This document shows positions 1 to 6,433 of a stretch of DNA of 6,435 nucleotides, one piece after another (position 1 is the first letter of the stretch; each line of letters begins with the position of its first letter). The stretch comes from Rudanella sp. (GTDB lineage Bacteria; Bacteroidota; Bacteroidia; Cytophagales; Spirosomataceae): NCBI GenBank assembly GCA_026785985.1, contig JAJAYX010000530.1:1-6435 (forward strand). The letters run 5' to 3'. A program made the position numbers and the translations under genes. The notes below the pieces were generated by a model, which was not told the DNA's origin, searched no databases, and saw nothing but the letters and a program-made list of their open reading frames with translations.

Positions 1-2
1 AC

Positions 3-2075
3 CCAACGCCTTTTGCCCGCGAACACAGCGAACCCTGGCCCGGCGGTCGCTATACTCACTACTATTTCGATCCCAACCGCGACTGGGCCTGGCAAACGCA
101 GGAAATCACCCAGCAGCGCATGGCTCTATACCACCAGTGGATGCCGCACCTGCACGCCGATTTCCACGAAATGGGTGTGGAAAGCCCCTATTATTTCGCC
201 CCCTCGGCTAAGCCCTACCACGAAGATATTACGCCCTTTCAGCGCGAGTTTCAGAATACCATTGGCCAATACTGCAGTCGCTACTTCGACCGGAATGGCT
301 GGTTGTATTACACCCGTGAACGCTTCGATTTGTTTTACCCCAGCTATGGCGATACCTGGCCAACTTACAATGGGGCCATTGGCATGACCTACGAACAGGG
401 CGGCAGTGGGCGGGCGGGTTTAGCCGTTGAAAAAGCCGATGGCGACACCCTCACCCTGCGGCAACGCATCGACCACCACGTTGCGGCCAGCATCGCCACC
501 CTCGACGCTGTTGCCGACCGCGCTCCGGAGGTGGTGAAGGCATTTGGCGAGTATTTCGACAAGGCCAGGAACAGCCCGGTTGGTCCCTATAAAAGCTACG
601 TAATAAAATCGAACGGCGATGCGGGCCGCATGACTGCTCTGCGCCAACTGCTCGACCGGAATCAGATTCGTTATGGATTTGGCGGAACGGGGGCTGAGCG
701 TAAGGAGCAGGAGGTGGGGAGTAAAGGAAAAAAAACACCCGCAACGGGCGGACTGAGTGGGTTCAACTATTTCACTCAGAAAACAGAATCGAACGTTGCC
801 ATTGCTCCCGAAGACCTGGTAATCAGTGCGTATCAGCCAAAATCGACGCTGCTCAAGATTCTGTTCGAGCCAAAATCAGCCCTCGAAGATTCGGTGACGT
901 ATGACATTACGGCCTGGTCGCTGCCCTACGCTTTTGGCTTGCCAACGTATGGGATGACCACCCAGTTGACAGTCAGTGGTACCCAGCCGCCAGTTAAGAG
1001 CAATACCCCGAATCCAACATCTGCCCGCGACGGCGAACCGTTCCCAAATTCCCCCTACGCTTACGTGGTTCGCTGGCAGTCGATGCCGTCGGTGCAGTTG
1101 CTGGCGGGTTTGTTGAAGCAGAAAATCAAGGTGCGGGCTGCCGAGAAACCGTTTGAAATGGGAGGGCAAACCTATTCGGCTGGTACACTGCTCATTACGC
1201 GGGCAGGCAACGAACGCTTAGGCAGTCGGTTCGATCAGTTGGTGCAGGCTGAAGCCCAAAAAGTGAACGTGACGCTCATGCCCGTGCAGACTGGTTTCGT
1301 TACCAAAGGCTCCGATTTTGGCTCCGATTTTGTGATGGCTCTGAAATCGCCCCGCGTTGGGGTAGTGATTGGCGAGGGTATGTCGCCCACGGCTTCGGGT
1401 GAGGTGTGGCACTATTTTGATCAGGAACTCCAGTATCCCGCTACGTTGATCAATGGTAGCGACCTCGGTAATGTGGACTGGACTAAATTAGATATCCTGG
1501 TGATGCCCACTGGTTTCAGCTATAGCCGAATCCTGACCGACCGAACCCTGACTGCCATCAAAACCTGGATTCAGGGCGGGGGTAAACTCATTGCAATGGA
1601 ACGGGCCGCCGATGCGCTACTGGGCAAAGATGGCTTCGATCTAAAGAAAAAGGAAGATTCAAAAAAGGATGAAGAGGACAAAAAATCCGCCCTCGACTCG
1701 CTCAAGGTGTTTGCCGACCGTGAACGCGAAGCTGTTTCCGACGAAACACCCGGTAGTATTTACCGCATCAGCCTGGACACCACTCACCCGCTGGCGTTTG
1801 GCCTTGGCTCCGATTATTACGCCTTAGTGCAGGAAGCCCACAATTTCGACGTACTGAAAGACGGCTGGAACGTCGGTTATCTGAAAGCTGACAACTACGT
1901 AGCCGGTTTTGCAGGGCGCAACGCCAAAGAGAAACTAAAAAATACCCTGTCGATGGGCGTTCAGCCAATGGGGCGCGGGTCAGTGATTTATTTAGCCGAC
2001 AATCCGTTGTTCCGGGGATTCTGGTACAGCGGCAAATTGCTGTTCGGCAATGCGGTGTTTATGGTAGGGAATTAA
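3..2075 (+). CDS. M14 family zinc carboxypeptidase with C-terminal GATase-like domain (5'-partial)
   Basis: The frame is open from the left edge (codon at 3-5) to TAA at 2073-2075, giving 690 residues; the ATG at 120 is internal. Just before that ATG the frame reads GGRYTHYYFDPNRDWAW, which contains the Asn-Arg pair that in carboxypeptidase A binds the substrate C-terminal carboxylate. Next come HADFHEMG (third zinc-ligand His, codon 165-167) and GMTYEQGG (catalytic Glu, codon 393-395). The first zinc-binding HxxE must lie left of the window. The M14 domain ends near nt 520. A middle region with the phrase YDITAWSLPYAFGL follows, then a Rossmann-like stretch (VGVVIGEGM through GGGKLIAMERAADALLG, nt about 1353-1625) resembling class I glutamine-amidotransferase folds, as is common in long bacterial M14 proteins. 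A Lys/Asp/Glu-rich insert (nt 1641-1690) interrupts that part. It probably acts in the periplasm or outside the cell on peptides, but the signal peptide is not visible and the substrate is unknown. Confidence 0.88.
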   Translation, partial: PTPFAREHSEPWPGGRYTHYYFDPNRDWAWQTQEITQQRMALYHQWMPHLHADFHEMGVESPYYFAPSAKPYHEDITPFQREFQNTIGQYCSRYFDRNGWLYYTRERFDLFYPSYGDTWPTYNGAIGMTYEQGGSGRAGLAVEKADGDTLTLRQRIDHHVAASIATLDAVADRAPEVVKAFGEYFDKARNSPVGPYKSYVIKSNGDAGRMTALRQLLDRNQIRYGFGGTGAERKEQEVGSKGKKTPATGGLSGFNYFTQKTESNVAIAPEDLVISAYQPKSTLLKILFEPKSALEDSVTYDITAWSLPYAFGLPTYGMTTQLTVSGTQPPVKSNTPNPTSARDGEPFPNSPYAYVVRWQSMPSVQLLAGLLKQKIKVRAAEKPFEMGGQTYSAGTLLITRAGNERLGSRFDQLVQAEAQKVNVTLMPVQTGFVTKGSDFGSDFVMALKSPRVGVVIGEGMSPTASGEVWHYFDQELQYPATLINGSDLGNVDWTKLDILVMPTGFSYSRILTDRTLTAIKTWIQGGGKLIAMERAADALLGKDGFDLKKKEDSKKDEEDKKSALDSLKVFADREREAVSDETPGSIYRISLDTTHPLAFGLGSDYYALVQEAHNFDVLKDGWNVGYLKADNYVAGFAGRNAKEKLKNTLSMGVQPMGRGSVIYLADNPLFRGFWYSGKLLFGNAVFMVGN

Positions 2076-2123
2076 GGGAGAAGAGAGGAAAGGTCTGAAA
2101 CGCTCCCTTCTTCTTTCCTCCCT
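2075..2123. terminator. Long imperfect hairpin between convergent genes
   Basis: The purine-rich arm 2075-2093, beginning at the last base of the M14 stop codon, pairs with the pyrimidine-rich arm 2105-2123. There are 19 positions with two mismatches (2081/2117 and 2091/2107) and two G-T wobbles, around a loop of about 11 nt. It sits between the plus-strand M14 gene and the minus-strand universal stress protein remnant and overlaps the latter's stop codon. The position fits a bidirectional terminator. No strong T-run follows on either side, so intrinsic termination is inferred from structure and place only. Confidence 0.5.
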
Positions 2124-2325
2124 ATTTGTGCAAAACCAATACCGGCACCATTGACCGGACAACCATGCGTTCGGTTTGGCTGGGGTTGATGAGGTTGGCC
2201 AGAAAACCGCGTTCGAGGGTTGTCATCACGAGCAAGTCGGTGGGGTGCTGATCGAGGTAGTCGGTCAGGCCCGCCGACACGGTTCGGGCTTTCATGGTAT
2301 CGACGTTTAGGGGCAGATAACTGGC
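2122..2325 (-). pseudogene. Universal stress protein (UspA family) C-terminal remnant
   Basis: Reading the minus strand from 2325 to TAG at 2122-2124 gives about 67 residues. The segments DYLDQHPTDLLVMTTLERGF, LANLINPSQTERMV and VRSMVPVLVLHK match the end of a Usp domain: the strand DLLVM, then the region that in complete members carries the G-2x-G-9x-G(S/T) nucleotide loop, then the final PVLVLH strand. Usp proteins usually have 140-160 residues, or about 280 in tandem forms common in Bacteroidota, so at least half is missing. An in-frame TGA at 2326-2328 closes the frame upstream, and the polA stop is only 20 nt further. The ATG at 2293-2295 would give a 57-residue product, but this would lack the N-terminal half of the fold. 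The Gly-rich loop also looks degenerate (TTLERGF). I therefore call it a truncated, probably non-functional remnant left by a deletion or rearrangement next to polA. Homology is by eye. Confidence 0.7.
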
Positions 2326-2347
2326 TCAGGAACTGGTTGTCGTTTGT

Positions 2348-4363
2348 TTAGTGCGCTACTAACCAGTTTTCGCCAACACCAATGCCCGTTTCCATTTTCA
2401 CGGCCATTGGAATGGCATTTTTCATGATATGATCGACACGCTCGCGCAGTGCGTCGATCTCGTCGCGGTGGGCATCGAAAACGAGTTCGTCGTGGACGGT
2501 CAGGATCATTTTGGACTTCATTTGCTCCCGGCGCATCATCTCGTTGATCTGGATCATGGCAATCTTGAGCATGTCGGCCGCGCTGCCCTGAATGGGAGCG
2601 TTGATGGCGTTACGTTCGGCAAACATTCGGTCGGTCATGTTGCGCGAATTGATGTCGCGCAGATACCGCCGACGACCCAATATTGTTTCGGCATAGCCGA
2701 AGCCACGGGCCTTTTCGATGGTTTGGTCCATGTAGGATTTCACCGCCGGGAACTCCGCAAAATACTCGTCGATGATCTGGGCGGCTTCTTTGCGCGGAAT
2801 TTTCAGGCGTTGCGACAGCCCAAACGCCGAGATACCATAGATAATGCCGAAGTTGATGGTTTTGGCTTTCCGGCGCATCTCACTCGTCACCTCTCCCAAG
2901 CCAACGTGAAACACTTTGCTGGCCGTTTGGGTGTGAATGTCGATGCCATTGTTAAAGGCTGAAGACATGGTTTCGTCGCCACTGAAGGCTGCCATGATCC
3001 GTAACTCTATTTGCGAATAATCCGCCGACATAATCAGAAACTCGTCGGAGCGGGGCACAAATGCTTTGCGAATTTCCTGCCCGCGCGGGGTTCTGATCGG
3101 GATATTTTGCAGGTTCGGGTTGGTGGAACTGAGCCGCCCGGTGGCAGCCACTGCCTGATTAAACGAGGTATGAACCCGGCCCGTGTGCTTGCTAATCAGC
3201 AGCGGTAGAACATCGACGTAAGTATTCTTGAGTTTAAGCAACTCCCTGTAATCCAGTATTTTACGGGCTATTTCGTGTTCTGCTTCGAGTTTCGACAGAA
3301 TTTCTTCGCCCGTTGCATATTGACCGGTGCGGGTCTTTTTGGCGTTCTTGTCCACTTTCAGTTTGTCGAACAAAATCTCTCCCAACTGCTTGGGCGACCC
3401 AATATTGAACGACTCCCCGGCGATGTCATAAATTTCCTGTTGCACTAATTTTACGTCCACCTCAAGCGTGGCCGAGAGTTCGGCGAGGGCGTTGGTATCC
3501 ACCCGAATCCCCTCCAGTTCGAGGTCGGCGAGAACCTGCACGAGCGGCATTTCGACCTGCTCAAAGAGTTTGTACAGGCTGTCTTTTTCGAGCAGTGGAG
3601 CAAAGGTTTGTTTCAGTTGAAGGGTCACGTCGGCATCTTCGCCCGCGTATTCCACCACCTTCTGCACATCCACTTCGCGCATGGTAATCTGACCCTTGCC
3701 TTTTTTGCCGATGAGGGCCTCGATTTCCACCGGGTGGTAATTCAGGTAGGTCATGGCCATGATGTCCATGTTGTGTCGTTGCTCCGGCTCAATCAGGTAG
3801 TGAGCAATCATGGTGTCGAACAGCTTTCCCTGCACCTCAACGCCATACTTTTTGAGCATCAGCAGGTCGTATTTGAGGTTTTGTCCGATCTTGGTAATGG
3901 CCGGGTTTTGCAGCACCGGCTTAAATTCATCGACTACAGCCTGCGCTTCGGTGCGGTCTTCGGGAATCGGTACATAAAACGCTTCGCCCGCCCGGTAAGC
4001 AAATGAAAGCCCCACCAAATCGGCCTCCACGGGGTCGATGGAGGTGGTCTCCGAATCAAAACAAAGGGACTCCTGCTGACCCAGGAAATGAATCAGGCTG
4101 GCCCGCAGTTCGGGAGTATCGACCAGTCGGTAATCGTGTTTGACCGAGTCGATGGTTTTCCGGCGTTCTGGCGTTCTGGGGTCGATCTCAACATCGGGAT
4201 ACACATCTAAAAATGCGGGGCCATCGGAATTTTCCGGGCCAGGCGTTACTGACGACCGACCCGTCGGACCGCCCGATACCATTGGAACGGCAACCGGCGT
4301 TTTGGCGACCCCTTTTTTGGGCTGTTGTAGAGACGCAACATCTTGCGTCTCCTCACCAAACAA
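2348..4363 (-). CDS. polA: DNA polymerase I, 3'-5' exonuclease and polymerase part (Klenow-like), separated from the 5'-nuclease by an in-frame stop
   Basis: DNA-dependent DNA synthesis with proofreading, for Okazaki-fragment processing and excision repair. If translation starts at TTG 4363-4361 the product has 671 residues. Residues 1-75 are a Pro/Gly/Ser-rich linker. The 3'-5' exonuclease follows with FDSETTS (Asp103, Glu105), GQNLKYD (Asp166) and YAGED (Tyr239, Asp243), so proofreading looks intact, unlike in Bacillus or Thermus enzymes. The family A polymerase then shows ATGRLSSTNPNLQNIPIRT (404-425), motif A SADYSQIELR (Asp448), motif B RRKAKTINFGIIYG (Arg497, Lys501, Phe505, Tyr509) and motif C TVHDELVFD (His624, Asp625, Glu626). 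It ends with TAA at 2348-2350. It lies in exactly the same frame as the upstream 5'-nuclease, with one TAG and five further sense codons between them. The TTG has a strong AGGAGG 11 nt upstream. Uninterrupted, the gene would encode about 1006 residues, somewhat longer than usual because of the long linker. Confidence 0.93.
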   Translation of the reverse strand: MFGEETQDVASLQQPKKGVAKTPVAVPMVSGGPTGRSSVTPGPENSDGPAFLDVYPDVEIDPRTPERRKTIDSVKHDYRLVDTPELRASLIHFLGQQESLCFDSETTSIDPVEADLVGLSFAYRAGEAFYVPIPEDRTEAQAVVDEFKPVLQNPAITKIGQNLKYDLLMLKKYGVEVQGKLFDTMIAHYLIEPEQRHNMDIMAMTYLNYHPVEIEALIGKKGKGQITMREVDVQKVVEYAGEDADVTLQLKQTFAPLLEKDSLYKLFEQVEMPLVQVLADLELEGIRVDTNALAELSATLEVDVKLVQQEIYDIAGESFNIGSPKQLGEILFDKLKVDKNAKKTRTGQYATGEEILSKLEAEHEIARKILDYRELLKLKNTYVDVLPLLISKHTGRVHTSFNQAVAATGRLSSTNPNLQNIPIRTPRGQEIRKAFVPRSDEFLIMSADYSQIELRIMAAFSGDETMSSAFNNGIDIHTQTASKVFHVGLGEVTSEMRRKAKTINFGIIYGISAFGLSQRLKIPRKEAAQIIDEYFAEFPAVKSYMDQTIEKARGFGYAETILGRRRYLRDINSRNMTDRMFAERNAINAPIQGSAADMLKIAMIQINEMMRREQMKSKMILTVHDELVFDAHRDEIDALRERVDHIMKNAIPMAVKMETGIGVGENWLVAH
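4330..4351. repeat. Perfect palindrome (REP-like) embedded in the polA linker coding sequence
   Basis: Two perfect 9-base arms, GAGACGCAA (4330-4338) and TTGCGTCTC (4343-4351), flank the 4-base loop CATC. On the minus strand it is read in frame as ETQDVASL, inside the linker between the nuclease and Klenow-like parts of polA. It begins 27 nt after the interrupting TAG and 9 nt after the candidate TTG start. The arm sequence resembles short dispersed palindromes I associate with Cytophagales and cyanobacterial genomes, so an inserted repeat that kept the frame is plausible. That origin is an inference and no second copy is visible in this window. Confidence 0.7.
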
Positions 4364-4374
4364 AAACGGTAAAT

Positions 4375-4380
4375 CCTCCT
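4375..4380 (-). promoter_or_regulatory. Shine-Dalgarno-like AGGAGG overlapping the polA internal stop
   Basis: On the minus strand the bases around the stop read TAGGAGGAT, so the TAG shares its last two bases with a perfect AGGAGG. The next in-frame start-type codon is TTG at 4363-4361, 11 nt after the AGGAGG. This arrangement could support termination and re-initiation to make the Klenow-like polypeptide. The spacing is slightly long, TTG is a weak start, and Bacteroidota rely little on Shine-Dalgarno pairing, so the AGGAGG could simply be part of a Glu-Asp coding sequence. Confidence 0.4.
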
Positions 4381-4381
4381 A
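4379..4381 (-). other. In-frame amber codon interrupting polA
   Basis: The minus-strand codons run CCG ATG AAA CCT TCT GGG TAG, then GAG GAT TTA CCG TTT TTG TTT GGT. The same frame continues without another stop for 676 codons into the exonuclease and polymerase domains. The residues just after the stop (EDLPFLFGEE) still look like linker coding sequence. One base change (for example from GAG, CAG, AAG or TGG) would restore a single polypeptide. No frameshift is involved. It may be real or a base-call error. Confidence 0.9.
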
Positions 4382-5368
4382 CCCAGAAGGTTTCATCGGT
4401 TTCGGATCAAAGCTGTGTTCAAACAAGTCCAATTGGCCAGATTCGCTGCCTTTAAATGCCGGAGGCAGGGGTTGACCGGCTACCGAATCAAGCCCCAAAC
4501 GACCTTTCATTTGCCGGAATTCCAGTTCGTCCATCAAGCTCGATAAACGGGGTTTGTCGTAGGCTGTCAAACGAAGCGCGTCGGCATCGAACGGCACCGG
4601 CACGTCGAGATGGATGGTGGCTAACTGCTTGGACAAGAGGCCCTGTTGGGCATACTGGATTACGTTTTCTTTGAGTTTCCCCTTGAGTTGGCCGGCGTTG
4701 GCAATCAGGTTTTCAATGGAGCCAAACTCCTGAACGAGCTTTTGGGCGGTTTTTTCGCCAATACCCGGAATACCCGGAATATTATCGACGGCATCGCCCA
4801 CCAGCCCCAGCATATCCGTAACCTGCTCGATACGCTCGATACCCCAACGTTCGCAAATTTCGGCAACACCCTGCTTTTCAGCGGGTTTACCCATGAAAGC
4901 GGGTTTGTAAATATGGATACATTCTTCCACCAACTGCCCATAATCTTTGTCAGGAGTCATCATATAGACCTCGAACTCGCCCGTGGCGCAGGCGCGTTTG
5001 GCAATGGTGCCAATGATATCGTCGGCCTCAAACCCCTCCATAATGAGCATGGGAATGTTCATGGCCTCTATGATTTGCTTAATATAGGGTGTGGCAATGC
5101 TAATATCTTCCGGTTGCGATTGCCGGGTGGCTTTATACATCGGGAACTGTCCGTGCCGGAACGTCTTGCCCGAATGGTCGAAAGCTACGCCAAGGTGGGT
5201 GGGTTTTTCTTTCTGAAGCACCTCCAGCATGGCATTCATAAAGCCAAAAATGGAGCTGGTGTTCATACCCCGCGAGGTGATACGGGGGTTTTTATTGAAC
5301 GCAAAGTGGGCGCGGTAAATCAACGCGAGTGCGTCGAGCAGAAACAGTTTGTTTTGTGGTTTTGCCAT
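4379..5368 (-). CDS. polA: DNA polymerase I, 5'-3' exonuclease (flap endonuclease) part, ending at an in-frame TAG
   Basis: Structure-specific 5'-nuclease that removes RNA primers and flaps. I choose ATG 5368-5366 because MAKPQNKLFLLDALALIYRAHFAF matches the family's N-terminus; the TTG at 5410 would add 14 unlikely residues. The product has 329 residues. Metal-binding acids are in place: LLDA (Asp12), AFDHSGKTFRH (Asp64), GFEADD (Glu114, Asp116, Asp117), TPDKD (Asp140, Asp142) and GDAVDN (Asp192, Asp195). The helix-hairpin-helix IPGIPGIGEKTAQ (197-209) follows, and MYKATR carries the conserved Lys/Arg. Near the C-terminus is QLDLF (nt 4421-4435), which fits the pentapeptide consensus for binding the DnaN sliding clamp. 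The frame ends in TAG at 4379-4381, where a normal polA would continue into the linker, so the nuclease domain itself is complete. No clear Shine-Dalgarno precedes the ATG, as is usual in Bacteroidota. Confidence 0.92.
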   Translation of the reverse strand: MAKPQNKLFLLDALALIYRAHFAFNKNPRITSRGMNTSSIFGFMNAMLEVLQKEKPTHLGVAFDHSGKTFRHGQFPMYKATRQSQPEDISIATPYIKQIIEAMNIPMLIMEGFEADDIIGTIAKRACATGEFEVYMMTPDKDYGQLVEECIHIYKPAFMGKPAEKQGVAEICERWGIERIEQVTDMLGLVGDAVDNIPGIPGIGEKTAQKLVQEFGSIENLIANAGQLKGKLKENVIQYAQQGLLSKQLATIHLDVPVPFDADALRLTAYDKPRLSSLMDELEFRQMKGRLGLDSVAGQPLPPAFKGSESGQLDLFEHSFDPKPMKPSG

Positions 5369-5464
5369 TGAGTAAAAGGGGCATTCGTGAGCCAGAATTT
5401 GGCCCACCAAAGAACGGGATTGTCCGTAAAGATAACACCGGGAAGGGGAAAAGAGTTAGTGTTA

Positions 5465-5543
5465 TCAGTGAACAGCCAACAGCTATCAGTTAACCTGCGT
5501 TAGGATAACCACTGATAGTTGTTAGCTGCTCACTGTTCACTGA
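5465..5543. repeat. Long imperfect inverted repeat between the FAS1 gene and polA
   Basis: The outer arms 5465-5475 and 5533-5543 (TCAGTGAACAG and its exact complement) pair over 11 bases. The inner arms 5473-5490 and 5511-5528 pair at 17 of 18 positions, counting one G-T wobble. The two sets share 5473-5475, so both cannot form fully at once. The central loop is 5491-5510. The element includes the stop codon of the FAS1 gene (5537-5539) and fills most of the 168-base gap before polA, whose remaining bases (5369-5464) show nothing I can name. On the minus strand a short T-run (5449-5452) follows, so it may end FAS1 transcription. It looks like a dispersed palindromic intergenic element, but only this copy is visible. 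Confidence 0.65.
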
Positions 5544-6433
5544 CTGACTCCCGTTGGTAACAGCACCCGGTCAATAACATGCACCACGCCGTTGGTGCTG
5601 GTGAGGTCGGTTTGGAGCAAATTGCCCGCCACAGCAGGGTTGCCTTTGCCCGTGACGGTGGTGCCTTTGGGATTGATGGCAATCATAAGTGGCGTTCCCT
5701 GAACGGTGGTCAGTTCGCCCGTGCGCAGGGTGGGGGAGAAAGCCCGACTGTTGATGATGTGATACCTCATGATCTCGGTCAGGCGGGCCACATCGGCACT
5801 CCGCACGGCATCTTCAGTCGTAAAACCAGCCGCCCGAAAAGCCGCATTAGACGGCGCGAACACCGTGATGCCCCGCTCAGTGGGCGACAACAACACGGCT
5901 GAAACGGGGTTGCCTACCCGCTCCACCGCCAGGCGAAAAAACGACAGACCGGCATTGGTTCGCAACAGTTCAACGGTGGTTTGCGAGGGAATGGGCAACA
6001 CGTTGTCAAGCACATACATCACCGAATTGTTGGCCCCGATGTCGGGTTGCACAACCCGACCTGCGTTGGCATATAGTTGACCATCAGCCGCTTTGAAGAG
6101 TGAGACAGTGGCCGTTACCAGTGCCGTTGGAACACTGGTGGATGTTCCGGCAGGTAAAGAAGAAGCCGACAGACGGGTGTTTAAGACGTGATACTGGAGT
6201 AGTTGTTTCAGGTCGGCAACAGGCAATGTATCGAAGGCCGATTTGTTCGTATAACCAGCGGCTTTAAAAGCCTCATCGGTTGGTGCAAATAGCGTTAATG
6301 ACCCCGATTTGAAGCTTTCAGACAGGCCAGCCCGAATCATTGCCGTGTTCAATAAACTCAGGTGACTGGTTTTGGAAATAATGTCGAAGAGCGAGCCGGT
6401 AGCGGTTACCGATGGTGTAGCGGTTAGGCTTGT
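5537..6433 (-). CDS. FAS1 (fasciclin) repeat protein, 5'-partial
   Basis: The frame is open from the right edge (first full codon 6433-6431) to TGA at 5537-5539, giving 298 residues. The TTG at 6352 is internal, because the residues before it (SLFDIISKTSHLSLL) are the normal opening helix of a FAS1 domain. Domain 1 covers about residues 13-148, with the conserved box LTLFAPTDEAF (46-56), the YH motif YHVLN (81-85) and the closing strand VMYVLDNVLPIPS. Domain 2 covers about 153-296, with ITVFAPSNAAF (189-199), YHIIN (224-228) and VVHVIDRVLLPTG. FAS1 domains mediate adhesion or matrix contacts and are usually on secreted or lipid-anchored proteins. The signal sequence and any further domains lie outside the window, and the Thr/Ser-rich TSLTATPSVTATG before domain 1 looks like a linker. 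The last codons and stop lie in or next to the inverted repeat, so the C-terminal tail may have been shaped by it. The ligand is unknown. Confidence 0.9.
   Translation of the reverse strand, partial: TSLTATPSVTATGSLFDIISKTSHLSLLNTAMIRAGLSESFKSGSLTLFAPTDEAFKAAGYTNKSAFDTLPVADLKQLLQYHVLNTRLSASSLPAGTSTSVPTALVTATVSLFKAADGQLYANAGRVVQPDIGANNSVMYVLDNVLPIPSQTTVELLRTNAGLSFFRLAVERVGNPVSAVLLSPTERGITVFAPSNAAFRAAGFTTEDAVRSADVARLTEIMRYHIINSRAFSPTLRTGELTTVQGTPLMIAINPKGTTVTGKGNPAVAGNLLQTDLTSTNGVVHVIDRVLLPTGVSQ

Noticed and set aside
13..387. 124-residue plus-strand frame overlapping the start of the M14 gene
   Set aside because: It is in a different frame from the M14 catalytic motifs, which run from the left edge through this region; the composition (Pro/Ser/Thr/Ile-rich) is typical of a shadow frame.
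1309..1332. Tandem 12-base repeat giving GSDFGSDF in the M14 protein
   Set aside because: Only two units, in frame; it looks like a minor local duplication without a clear consequence.
4379..4381. TAG as a pyrrolysine codon or a reassigned codon
   Set aside because: There is no sign of pyl genes, and other genes here end in TAA, TGA and TAG normally (the Usp remnant ends in TAG). Pyrrolysine in a Pol I linker of a Bacteroidota would have no precedent I know of.
4361..4381. Programmed ribosomal frameshift between the two polA parts
   Set aside because: Both parts are in the same frame, so no frame change is needed. Only a stop codon separates them.
4646..5371. 241-residue plus-strand open frame
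   Set aside because: It lies fully antisense to the clearly real polA 5'-nuclease, is out of keeping with any family I recognise, and is explained by the GC-rich third-position pattern of the gene opposite.
5427..5434. TATCTTTA on the minus strand as a Bacteroidota -7 box (TAnnTTTG) for polA
   Set aside because: The final base differs and no TTTG lies at the expected distance upstream, so support is too weak to list as a promoter.
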